Below the pieces are notes generated by a model. That model had not been told where the DNA came from. It searched no databases and saw only the letters and a program-made list of their open reading frames with translations. DNA of 36,540 bases from DASVBE01 sp036375995 (GTDB taxonomy: Bacteria > Actinomycetota > Actinomycetes > Streptosporangiales > Streptosporangiaceae). The position numbers and the translations under genes are program-made. The stretch covers positions 1 through 36,540 of the forward strand of contig DASVBE010000064.1 of NCBI GenBank assembly GCA_036375995.1, given 5' to 3'. Below, one piece after another: positions 1-6,825 of the stretch; the first letter of the stretch is position 1; the number at the start of each line of letters is the position of its first letter.

Positions 1-2
1 TG

Positions 3-98
3 GCTATTCCGCAATGGCGGCCCGACCCCGGTGACCTGGACGCGGCCGACACGGAGCGGTTCTGGGGCGGCCTGGCCGGGGTGGCGCTGAAGCGGTGA
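3..98 (+). CDS. 3' end of an unidentified protein (partial)
   Basis: The window opens inside a reading frame that runs without a stop from base 3 to a TGA at 96-98. The 31 visible residues end in a motif FWGGLAGVALKR and have codon choice typical of the region (mostly G/C at third positions). No domain can be recognised from so short a tail. The gene is probably real because the opposite frames are Arg/Pro-rich shadow translations. Its start and function lie upstream of the window. Confidence 0.45.
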   Translation, partial: AIPQWRPDPGDLDAADTERFWGGLAGVALKR

Positions 99-370
99 GG
101 CGCTGAGGCGGCCGCGGCGCTCGCGGCGCGGCGGGCTGCGATCGATCACGATGAGCGACCTCGGTGACGAGCCGGCCGTCCGCTGGGCGGACGTCCCCGG
201 CCCGCCTGACCGGTACTGCCGCGGTCTGGACCAGGGGCCGGGCAGCCAGCCCGGGCGGCCGGTCCGGCCGGGCCAGCCAATAACGGGCTGCTCCAGCTGG
301 CACCCCCGGATTAGCCCGAAAGCCGGGTCTTAGCCGGCTGGCACGTCCAGCCCTGCACACGGAGCGGGCG

Positions 371-817
371 ATGATTCAGCCAGTGCACGGCACCGGCGGC
401 CTCGCGGCGGAACTCCGGCAGCTGCGCGCCGGCCTGCCGGAGGAACTCTTCGGCGCGCCGCAGAACTGGCCCGCCTGGGCCGGGATGCTGCCCCAGGTGC
501 TGGCCGTCGCGGAGCGGTTCGAGCGGCTGCCCGGCCCGCGGGACCCGGCCGCCGCCGGCGACGCCGCCTGGCTGCTTGACCGGGCCGCCAGCTACCTGCA
601 GGTCACCGGGGACCTGACCCAGGCCCGTGGGCTGTTCGAGCGGGCCCTTGCGATCGACGTGGCGGTGCACGGCCCGGACAGCCCGGAGATCGCTGACGGC
701 CTGCACAACCTTGCCGTGCTCCTGCAGCAGCTGGGGGAACTGCACGAAGCGCTGCGGCTAGCCCAGCGTGCCCTGGACGTCGACGATCCGGCCACCGGCC
801 ATGACCCGTCACCATGA
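371..817 (+). CDS. Short tetratricopeptide-repeat protein, probable fragment of an NB-ARC/TPR protein
   Basis: 148 residues starting at an ATG with a GGAG-type SD (CGGAGCGGGCG) just upstream. Residues about 72-108 (AWLLDRAASYL...ARGLFERALAI) and about 115-138 (NLAVLLQQLGELHEALRLAQRAL) are two TPR units joined by an HGPDSPE-type linker, the pattern found near the C-terminus of actinobacterial NB-ARC/TPR (STAND-like) proteins. The preceding segment (WPAWAGMLPQVLAVAERF) also resembles the region just before the TPR array in those proteins. No nucleotide-binding domain is present, and full-length relatives carry many more repeats. I infer a truncated remnant that may still be translated as a protein-protein interaction module. 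It sits in a degenerate 1.4-kb stretch with no functional partner. Confidence 0.6.
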   Translation: MIQPVHGTGGLAAELRQLRAGLPEELFGAPQNWPAWAGMLPQVLAVAERFERLPGPRDPAAAGDAAWLLDRAASYLQVTGDLTQARGLFERALAIDVAVHGPDSPEIADGLHNLAVLLQQLGELHEALRLAQRALDVDDPATGHDPSP

Positions 818-1204
818 GCCTGATCGGCACCCTCAGGGCCCAGCTGGGCCTGCTGGGGCCGCCACACGAGCCAGGCTCCCCAGCCGACCATGGCCGCACC
901 TGCCGGATCCGCTAGCCGGCCCTCCCGCCCGCAAGCTCAGCGAAGGCGACCACCAGGGTCCCGGCTTGGCCCGCGCCAGAACGGGCTCATCGTCGTCCTC
1001 CAGCCGTGCGGCACTGCCGCCGGCCGGGCCCACCCGCCATTCATGGCCATTTTCCGAGCCGGTTCTGCCATTGTCCCGCCGGGTGTGCCACGGCGCCAGC
1101 GGCCCTTTCCGTCCGCCGGTGCGCCGGGCGCGGAACCCGGGTCCGACTGTCGACAGCCGGCCGGGAAATCCGGCCCGCGGTACAGGTGGCGGCCGATACC
1201 GGCC
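818..1204. other. Stretch without a convincing gene
   Basis: After the TPR stop codon no frame on either strand shows a recognisable domain, SD plus start, and consistent codon bias. A 33-codon ORF (813-914) overlaps the TPR stop as ATGA but resembles nothing known. The local base pattern is less regularly GC3-biased than in real genes of the window, consistent with decayed coding sequence. Confidence 0.5.
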
Positions 1205-1400
1205 TTATTCGCCGGAATCAGGCCCGGCCTGGATATGCGGCGCCCACAGCGAGGGATAGTCCGGGTAGCGGTCCCGGACCGCGCGCACCGCCGCGTGGAC
1301 GCTGGCCCCGGCCCGGCGAGCGTCAGGGACGGGCGCGCCGGGCCCGGCGTAGCGCGCGAACCAGCTGATCCCGGGAAAGCGTGGCCGCCGGCCCCTCTCC
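1205..1400 (-). pseudogene. Start-less coding remnant, unknown family
   Basis: On the reverse strand an open frame ends with TAA at 1205-1207 and reads upstream through ISWFARYAGPGAPVPDARR, then VRAVRDRYPDYPSLWAPHIQ. The composition is protein-like: aromatic residues, mixed charges, G/C third positions. The frame stays open to a TGA near 1505 but contains no ATG, GTG or TTG start, so it is not a complete gene. I read it as the 3' remnant of a gene whose 5' part has been lost or replaced by the divergent aminotransferase gene. The 5' limit given is where the sequence stops looking like protein and is approximate. No family was recognised. The alternative is chance. Confidence 0.28.
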
Positions 1401-1522
1401 TGACGTCCGGCTTCTGCCGCCTGATCAGGTTTTGCCAGCCGCCGCCGGTCGCTTAGGTTCGTCCTGGGGCCACCGCTGACGGTGAGCCTGCTGCGCCTGC
1501 TGAGTCAGGAGGGATGCCAGCG

Positions 1523-2914
1523 ATGACAGCGATGCCCGCCAGCCCTGCCCCGGACGGAACCGGCTTCGACCGCACCCGGCTCGCCGCCCTGATCGCCCGG
1601 GAGCGGGAGGCCTACGCGCAGCGCCACCCGGCGTCGCGGAAAGCGTTCGCCGACGGCGCGGCCAACCTGCTCGGCGGCGTCCCGATGACCTGGATGCGGA
1701 TGTGGCCCGGCGGCTTCCCCCTGCAGCACCGCGAGGCCCACGGCGCGCGCCTGACCGACCTGGACGGCAACATCCTCACCGACTTCTGCCTGGGCGACAC
1801 CGGCGCGATGGCCGGCCACTCCCCCGCCGCCACGGTGGCGGCCATAACACGGCGCATCGCAGTGGACGGCGGGCTGACCACGATGCTGCCCACCGAGGAC
1901 GCCGCCTGGGTTGCCGCCGAGCTGACCAGAAGGTTCGGGGTCAGCCGGTGGAGCTTCACCCTGACCGCGACGGACGCCAACCGGTGGGCCATCAGGCTGG
2001 CCCGGCAGCTCACCGGCCGGCCGAAGATCGCCGTGTTCGCCTACTGCTACCACGGCAGCGTGGACGAGACGTTCATCGTCACGACCCCCGACGGGCCCCG
2101 GTCCCGCCCCGGCAATGTCGGCGCCCCGGTCGACCCGGTCACCACCACCCGCGTCACCGAGTTCAACGACCTGGCCGGCCTCGAGCGCGAGCTCGCGGCC
2201 GGCGACGTGGCCGCCGTGCTGATGGAGCCCGCCCTGACCAACATCGGCATCGTCCTGCCCGAACCCGGCTACCTGGACGACGTACGCGCCCTCACCCGCC
2301 AGCACGGCGTCCTGCTGATCAACGACGAGACCCACACGTTCAGCGCCGGCCCGGGCGGCTGCACCCAAGCCTGGGGCCTGGACCCGGACCTGGTCACGAT
2401 CGGCAAGGCCATCGCGGGCGGCGTCCCGGCCGGCGCCTACGGCCTGTCCGCGGCGCTGGCCGAGCGGATCCTGGCCGACCCCGCCGCGGACATCGAGGAC
2501 ACCGGCGGGGTGGGCGGCACGCTGGCGGGCAACGCGCTGTCGGTCGCCGCCATGCGGGCCACCCTGGGCGAGGTCCTGACCGACGGGGCCTTCGCCAGCA
2601 TGACCGAGGTAGCCACCCGCTACACGGCCGGCGTCCGCGATGTCATCACGACGGCCGGCCTGCCCTGGACGATCACCCAGCTGGGCGCCCGCGCCGAGTA
2701 CCGCTTCTGCGCCCCCGGGCCGCGCACCGGAAGCGACTCCGCCGCCGCGGCCGACCTGGACCTGGACGAGTACCTGCACCTGTACACCGTCAACCGGGGC
2801 ATCCTGCTCACCCCGTTCCACAACATGGCGCTGATGTGCCCGGCCACCACCAGCGCCGACGCCGACGCGCACACCGAGGTGTTCGCCGCCGCCATCGCCG
2901 ACCTGACGGACTGA
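1523..2914 (+). CDS. Class III PLP-dependent aminotransferase (glutamate-1-semialdehyde aminotransferase-like)
   Basis: A 463-residue fold-type I PLP enzyme of the class III (omega/GSAM-like) aminotransferases, cytoplasmic. In numbering from the ATG at 1514, the DET motif at 271-273 gives the Asp that binds the pyridine nitrogen, and Lys298 in TIGKAIAGG is the Schiff-base lysine. An N-terminal segment (LTDLDGNILTDFCLGDTGAM) and the HGSVDET segment also match the family. The strong SD AGGAGG (1507-1512) is only 1 nt from the ATG at 1514 but 10 nt from the ATG at 1523, so I chose 1523. The substrate cannot be deduced: GSAM itself would normally lie with hem genes, which are absent. The next gene follows after 46 bp with its own leaderless promoter. 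Confidence 0.85.
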   Translation: MTAMPASPAPDGTGFDRTRLAALIAREREAYAQRHPASRKAFADGAANLLGGVPMTWMRMWPGGFPLQHREAHGARLTDLDGNILTDFCLGDTGAMAGHSPAATVAAITRRIAVDGGLTTMLPTEDAAWVAAELTRRFGVSRWSFTLTATDANRWAIRLARQLTGRPKIAVFAYCYHGSVDETFIVTTPDGPRSRPGNVGAPVDPVTTTRVTEFNDLAGLERELAAGDVAAVLMEPALTNIGIVLPEPGYLDDVRALTRQHGVLLINDETHTFSAGPGGCTQAWGLDPDLVTIGKAIAGGVPAGAYGLSAALAERILADPAADIEDTGGVGGTLAGNALSVAAMRATLGEVLTDGAFASMTEVATRYTAGVRDVITTAGLPWTITQLGARAEYRFCAPGPRTGSDSAAAADLDLDEYLHLYTVNRGILLTPFHNMALMCPATTSADADAHTEVFAAAIADLTD

Positions 2915-2949
2915 CCGGCTGAACCGGACGGCACCCGCGCCGGACCCGC

Positions 2950-2960
2950 TAGGCTGCGCC
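2950..2960 (+). promoter_or_regulatory. Leaderless promoter of the MerB-like gene
   Basis: A TAGGCT box (2950-2955) ends 5 nt before the ATG at 2961 and there is no SD. This spacing places the transcription start at or next to the A of ATG, so the mRNA should be leaderless. Confidence 0.55.
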
Positions 2961-3641
2961 ATGCCCATCGACCTGACCGCGGTCCGGCTGCACGTCTACC
3001 GGCGGTTCGCGGACGACGCGGCGGCCGCCACGCCGGCGGAGCTCGCCGCCGCGTTCGGTGTCACGGAAGCCGAAGCCCGCACGGCGCTGCGCGACCTGCA
3101 CGACGCCCACCTGGTCGTCCTTGACCAGGCGAGACAACGGATCGTCATGGCGCACCCGTGGTCCGCGGACCCGATCGGGTTCACCGTGTCCAGCCCGGCG
3201 CAGAAGTGGTGGGGCGGCTGTGCCTGGGACTCGTTCGCGATCCCGGCCCTGACCGGCCAGGACTGCCTGGTCGCCACGCACTGCCCGGCCTGCGGCCGGC
3301 CGCTGGCCCTCGACGTCGCGCCGGGCGAGCCCCCCGACCCCGGCGCCGACGCCGGGAAACTGGTCGCGCACCTCCCCGTCCCGGTCCTGCGGATGTGGGA
3401 CGACGTCGTCGGCACCTGCTCACGGCAGCGCCTGTTCTGCAGCCGGGAGCACGTCACCGAGTGGCTGGCGCGGACCGGCACGGACCGCGGCGAGGTCCTC
3501 GACCTGACCGCGCTGTGGCGGCTCGCCACCGGCTGGTACGCCGGCCGGCTGACCCCCGGCTACCGCCGCAGAACCCCCGATGAGGCCGCCGCCTTCTTCG
3601 CCAGCATCGGCCTGACCAGCGACTTCTGGCGGACACGGTAA
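2961..3641 (+). CDS. Organomercurial (alkylmercury) lyase-like protein, MerB family
   Basis: 226 residues. Residues 1-60 form a winged-helix-like N-terminal domain (AELAAAFGVTEAEARTALRDL). Residues 65-200 form the MerB catalytic domain. MerB cleaves the C-Hg bond of organomercurials with two Cys and one Asp (C96, D99, C159 in E. coli R831b MerB). Here WWGGCAWDSFAIPAL supplies Cys87 and Asp90, and VGTCSRQRLFCS supplies Cys153 at the C159 position, so the set looks intact. A CPAC pair (108-111) and Cys160 are additional. There is no merR, merA or merT nearby, so it is an orphan. It may act in organomercurial resistance together with distant genes, or may have diverged to another thiol/metal role, as many chromosomal actinobacterial relatives are uncharacterised. 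Confidence 0.8.
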   Translation: MPIDLTAVRLHVYRRFADDAAAATPAELAAAFGVTEAEARTALRDLHDAHLVVLDQARQRIVMAHPWSADPIGFTVSSPAQKWWGGCAWDSFAIPALTGQDCLVATHCPACGRPLALDVAPGEPPDPGADAGKLVAHLPVPVLRMWDDVVGTCSRQRLFCSREHVTEWLARTGTDRGEVLDLTALWRLATGWYAGRLTPGYRRRTPDEAAAFFASIGLTSDFWRTR

Positions 3642-3665
3642 CGGGGCCGGCGCAACCGCACCGTC

Positions 3666-3677
3666 TATCGTGGTCAC
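3666..3677 (+). promoter_or_regulatory. Leaderless promoter of the LigD-type polymerase gene
   Basis: TATCGT (3666-3671) lies 6 nt before the ATG at 3678 and no SD is present. The same hexamer at the same spacing precedes the P450 gene. Confidence 0.6.
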
Positions 3678-5030
3678 ATGCCGGACCCCAAGGAGATCAT
3701 CGAGGTCGCGGGCCGTAAGGTCGCGGTCAGCAACCCGCAGAAGGTCTATTTCCCGCGGACCGGGCACACCAAGCTCGACCTGGTCCGGTACTACCTGTCC
3801 GTAGCCGAGGGCGCGCTGCGCGGTGCGGGCGGGCGGCCGATGGTGCTCAAGCGGTTCGTCAACGGGGCCGAGCAGGAGCCGTTCTTCCAGAAGCGCGCGC
3901 CGTCGTCCCGGCCGGACTGGGTGGAGACCGTCACGCTGTCGTTCCCGTCCGGGCGGACCGCCGAGGAGGTCGTGCTCCGCGACGCGGCGGGCCTGGTCTG
4001 GGTGGCCAACCTGGGCTGCATCGACCTGAACCCGCACCCGGTCAGGGCCAGCGACATCGACCACCCGGACGAGCTGCGGGTCGACCTGGACCCGGTGCCC
4101 GGGGTGGAGTGGCCGCAGATCGTCCAGGTGGCGCTGGTGGCCAGGGAGGTGCTGGCCGACTTCGGGCTGGCCGGCTGGCCCAAGACGTCCGGATCCCGGG
4201 GCATGCACATCTACGCCCGGATCGAGCCGCGCTGGACGTTCAACGAGGTCCGGTCCGCGGCGGTGGCGATGGCCCGGGAGATCGAGCAGCGGGCCCCGCA
4301 GATCGCAACGTCCCGGTGGTGGAAGGAGGAGCGGCACGGCGTCTTCGTGGACTACAACCAGAACGCCAAGGACCGCACGGTGGCCTCCGCCTACTCGGTC
4401 AGGCCCACCGCGGACGCCCGCGTGTCCGCCCCGCTGGCCTGGGACGAGGTGCCGGACTGCCGGCCCGAGGAGTTCACCATCGACACCATGCCGGCCCGGT
4501 TCGCCGAGCGCGGCGACCCGGCCGAGGGCATGGACGACGCGGCCGGGTCGCTGGAGCCGCTCCTCGACCTGGCCGCGAAGCAGCGCGCATCCGGCCTGCC
4601 GGACGCGCCGTGGCCACCGCACTACGACAAGCAGGAGGGCGAGGCACCAAGGGTCCAGCCGTCCAAGCGGCGGCCCGCCACGGGCAAGCCCGCCACGGGC
4701 AAGCCCGCGCCGGCCAGACCCGCCCCCGGCAAGACCGCCGGGCCCAGCGGCCGGCGGGCCTCGGTGATGCCGCTGATCGAGATCGCCCGGGCCGAGACCA
4801 AGGACGAGGCCATGGCCGGCCTGGAGCGGTGGAAGCAGCGCCACCCGGGCGTGTGGGCCGCGCTGGAGCCGCGGGACGTGCTGGTCGACGCGATGCGCGG
4901 CCGGTTCACCACCTGGACCAGGATCCGGCTGAACCTGATCCACGTGCCCGCGGACCAGCGTCCCGAGCAGGAGGCGCTGGAGGTCGACTACGACCCGTGG
5001 CAGGGCCAGGACCCGCGCGGCCGCCCGTAG
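3678..5030 (+). CDS. Stand-alone LigD-type DNA primase-polymerase (NHEJ PolDom)
   Basis: A 450-residue archaeo-eukaryotic-primase-type polymerase, the PolDom of bacterial non-homologous end joining. It would extend and fill DNA ends, preferring ribonucleotides, together with Ku and an ATP-dependent ligase. Visible motifs: metal-binding DLD at 136-138, SGSRGMHIY at 171-179, and the third Asp in VFVDYNQN at 225, almost the same numbering as D137/D139/D227 of M. tuberculosis PolDom. The classic domain ends near residue 300. It is followed by a basic, Pro/Lys-rich linker with KPATG repeats (about 325-360) and a C-terminal segment (about 363-450) with RFTTWTRIRLNLIHVP, seen in actinobacterial stand-alone relatives. 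No ligase or nuclease domain is fused, and ku is not in the window. The gene is leaderless. Confidence 0.88.
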   Translation: MPDPKEIIEVAGRKVAVSNPQKVYFPRTGHTKLDLVRYYLSVAEGALRGAGGRPMVLKRFVNGAEQEPFFQKRAPSSRPDWVETVTLSFPSGRTAEEVVLRDAAGLVWVANLGCIDLNPHPVRASDIDHPDELRVDLDPVPGVEWPQIVQVALVAREVLADFGLAGWPKTSGSRGMHIYARIEPRWTFNEVRSAAVAMAREIEQRAPQIATSRWWKEERHGVFVDYNQNAKDRTVASAYSVRPTADARVSAPLAWDEVPDCRPEEFTIDTMPARFAERGDPAEGMDDAAGSLEPLLDLAAKQRASGLPDAPWPPHYDKQEGEAPRVQPSKRRPATGKPATGKPAPARPAPGKTAGPSGRRASVMPLIEIARAETKDEAMAGLERWKQRHPGVWAALEPRDVLVDAMRGRFTTWTRIRLNLIHVPADQRPEQEALEVDYDPWQGQDPRGRP

Positions 5031-5045
5031 CCCCGGCCTGGAAGC

Positions 5046-5471
5046 TCAGTCCGAGATGTCGCGCATCGCGACGACGTGCCCGGCACGGAGCCGGACCAGC
5101 AGCTCGCCGGGCACGCCGTTGCGGGCGCCGTACTCATCGGCCCGGTCCGCGCCCATGTAACGGCCACCCAGGACCGTGGCCCACTTGCGGACCTCGGCCA
5201 CGTCCTCGGACAGCGTGACCGTGCCGTCGATCTTCACGAACGAGTACGGCGGGGTCTGGTCGTCCACGAGCATCGAGGCCCGCGGGTCCCGGCGCAGCGC
5301 CTTCGCCTTGAGCCCGGAGCCGTGCGTGGTCCACACCACGTCGTCACCGTCGAGCACGAACCAGACCGGCGTGACGTGCGGCCTGCCGTCGGCCCTGGTC
5401 ACGCCCAGCTTCCCGGTCCGGGTGCCGGTCATCACGAAGGCGCGCCATTCATCATCGGTCATCCTGGGCAT
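5046..5471 (-). CDS. PPOX-class F420-dependent oxidoreductase
   Basis: 141 residues forming a single split-barrel flavin/F420-binding domain of the pyridoxamine 5'-phosphate oxidase-like family, cytoplasmic. Typical elements are GKLGVTRADGRPHVTPVWF (strands 1-2), the DDVVWTTHGSGLKAKALRRDPRA segment that binds the cofactor phosphate region, and VKIDGTVTL. Such enzymes reduce small molecules with F420H2 or act as F420/flavin reductases; the substrate is unknown. The start could be the ATG at 5471 or the one three codons later (MTDDEW), and neither has a strong SD. It converges with the polymerase gene (15-bp gap) and diverges from the P450 gene across a palindrome at 5507-5521. Confidence 0.8.
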   Translation of the reverse strand: MPRMTDDEWRAFVMTGTRTGKLGVTRADGRPHVTPVWFVLDGDDVVWTTHGSGLKAKALRRDPRASMLVDDQTPPYSFVKIDGTVTLSEDVAEVRKWATVLGGRYMGADRADEYGARNGVPGELLVRLRAGHVVAMRDISD

Positions 5472-5506
5472 GCCTGGCCAACTTCCAGCCCGCCTCAGTT
5501 CTTCCC

Positions 5507-5521
5507 GGATTACGGTTATCC
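5507..5521. promoter_or_regulatory. Palindrome between PPOX and P450 genes, possible operator
   Basis: GGATTACGGTTATCC is an inverted repeat (GGAT.AC.GT.ATCC) apart from the centre and one symmetric T/T pair. It is the only AT-richer spot in the 116-bp divergent spacer and lies 35 bp from the PPOX start and 66 bp from the P450 start. Confidence 0.35.
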
Positions 5522-5575
5522 GGACGCGGGCCGGCCCGCCCCGGCCGGCCCCTCGCGCGGCCGCCGCCGTGTGCC

Positions 5576-5587
5576 TATCGTCGGGTA
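5576..5587 (+). promoter_or_regulatory. Leaderless promoter of the P450 gene
   Basis: TATCGT (5576-5581) plus 6 nt, then ATG at 5588; no SD. Identical in layout to the promoter at 3666. Confidence 0.6.
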
Positions 5588-6790
5588 ATGACCGACGTAC
5601 CCGGCGTCAGCCCGCCCGAGCTGGACCTCGACCCGTTCAGCGAGGAGTTCCTGGCTGCGCCCGGCGCGTACCACGCGCAGCTGCGCGACGCCGGTCCGGT
5701 GGTCTGGCTGAGCCGCTACCGCATCTGGGCGATGGCCCGGTTCGCCGAGGTCCAGGCCGCGCTGCGGGACCACGAGACGTACTGCTCCAAAGCCGGCGTG
5801 GGGCTGAGCGACTTCACCAGGGAGAAGCCCTGGCGGCCGCCCAGCCTGCTGCTCGAGGCCGACCCGCCGGAGCACACCCGGGTCCGCCGGGTGACCAGCC
5901 GGGTGCTGTCGCCGCGGGTCATCGAGCGGCTGCGGCCCGAGCTCGAAGAGCGCGCCGCAGAGCTGGCCGGCGACCTGGCCGTGCGGGGCGAGTTCGACGG
6001 CGCCACCGACGCCGCGCAGGCCTACCCGCTGCGGGTCTTCCCGGACGCGGTCGGGCTGCGCCCGGACGGGCGGGAGAACCTGCTGGCCTACGGGACGATG
6101 GTGTTCAACGTGTTCGGCCCGCGGAACCGGCTTTTCCATCAGGCCACCGCGGCCGCGGAACCGGTCCGGGCGTGGATCGCCGAGGCCTGCGAGCGGGGCC
6201 GGCTGGCCCCCGGCGGGCTCGGCGCCGAGCTGTACGCGGCCGCGGACCGGGGCGAGATCACCGACGCCGAGGCGGCCCTGCTGGTCCGCTCGCTGCTGTC
6301 CGCGGGCGTGGACACCACCGTGCACACGCTCGCCTGGGCGCTGCACGAGCTGGCCACCCGGCCCGCGGTGTGGCAGCAGCTGCGGGCCGACCCGGCGCTG
6401 GCCCGGGCCGCGGTGGAGGAGACCCTGCGGTACGCCTCGCCGGTGCAGACGTTCTTCCGCACCACGACCCGGCCCGCCGAGGTTGCCGGGACCGTGCTCC
6501 CGGCGGGCGCGAAGGTGCTGCTGTTCCTCGGCGCGGCGAACAGGGACCCGCGGGCCTGGCCGGACCCGGACGTATTCGACCTGCGGCGCAAGGCGGCCGG
6601 GCACGTCGCGCTCGGGTCCGGGATCCACGCCTGCGTGGGCGCGGCGCTGGGCCGGCTGGAAGGCGAGCTGCTGCTCGGCGCGCTGGCCCGGCGGATCGGA
6701 ACGCTGGAGCTGGCCGGCCCGCCGCGTCCCTACCTGAACAACACGATCAGGGGCCTGGCCAGCCTGCCGCTGCGCGCGCTGCCAGCCTGA
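5588..6790 (+). CDS. Cytochrome P450 (bacterial class I, CYP)
   Basis: A 400-residue soluble haem-thiolate monooxygenase of usual bacterial length. Landmarks: HTRVRR at 96-101 (helix C haem-propionate contacts), the I-helix oxygen-binding motif AGVDTT at 239-244, ExxR as ETLR at 278-281, and the haem loop LGSGIHACVGAALGR with Cys349 as thiolate ligand. The usual Phe at the start of the FGxGxHxCxG loop is Leu, a conservative change seen in other actinobacterial CYPs. No ferredoxin or ferredoxin reductase gene is adjacent, so redox partners must come from elsewhere. The divergent PPOX and the downstream convergent LLM F420-type enzyme suggest a small-molecule oxidation neighbourhood, but the substrate is unknown. 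Confidence 0.92.
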   Translation: MTDVPGVSPPELDLDPFSEEFLAAPGAYHAQLRDAGPVVWLSRYRIWAMARFAEVQAALRDHETYCSKAGVGLSDFTREKPWRPPSLLLEADPPEHTRVRRVTSRVLSPRVIERLRPELEERAAELAGDLAVRGEFDGATDAAQAYPLRVFPDAVGLRPDGRENLLAYGTMVFNVFGPRNRLFHQATAAAEPVRAWIAEACERGRLAPGGLGAELYAAADRGEITDAEAALLVRSLLSAGVDTTVHTLAWALHELATRPAVWQQLRADPALARAAVEETLRYASPVQTFFRTTTRPAEVAGTVLPAGAKVLLFLGAANRDPRAWPDPDVFDLRRKAAGHVALGSGIHACVGAALGRLEGELLLGALARRIGTLELAGPPRPYLNNTIRGLASLPLRALPA

Positions 6791-6792
6791 CC

Positions 6793-6814
6793 GCCCGGGG
6801 CGGACCGCCCGGGC
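6793..6814. terminator. GC-rich hairpin between convergent P450 and LLM genes
   Basis: A 7-bp perfect stem, GCCCGGG (6793-6799) with CCCGGGC (6808-6814), 8-nt loop and no T-run. Placed 2 bp after the P450 stop and 11 bp from the LLM stop, it can serve both strands. Confidence 0.45.
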
Positions 6815-6825
6815 CGGCGGCACCG

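Noticed and set aside
4..360. Reverse open frame at the window start
   Set aside because: Arg/Pro/Ala-rich, no SD and no domain; it overlaps the more convincing forward 3' end at 3-98.
813..914. 33-codon ORF overlapping the TPR stop as ATGA
   Set aside because: The overlap looks like translational coupling, but the product resembles nothing and ends quickly; chance is more likely in this decayed region.
1505..2968. Long reverse-strand open frame opposite the aminotransferase gene
   Set aside because: Gly/Val/Gln/Arg-rich translation with no domain. It is an antisense shadow created by the strong GC3 bias of the forward gene.
2961..3641. A complete mercury-resistance operon
   Set aside because: Only the MerB-like gene is present; no merR, merA or merT/P-type gene or mer operator was found near.
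3420..4943. 507-codon reverse frame across the MerB-like and polymerase genes
   Set aside because: Spans two well-supported forward genes; composition is shadow-like and no motif is present.
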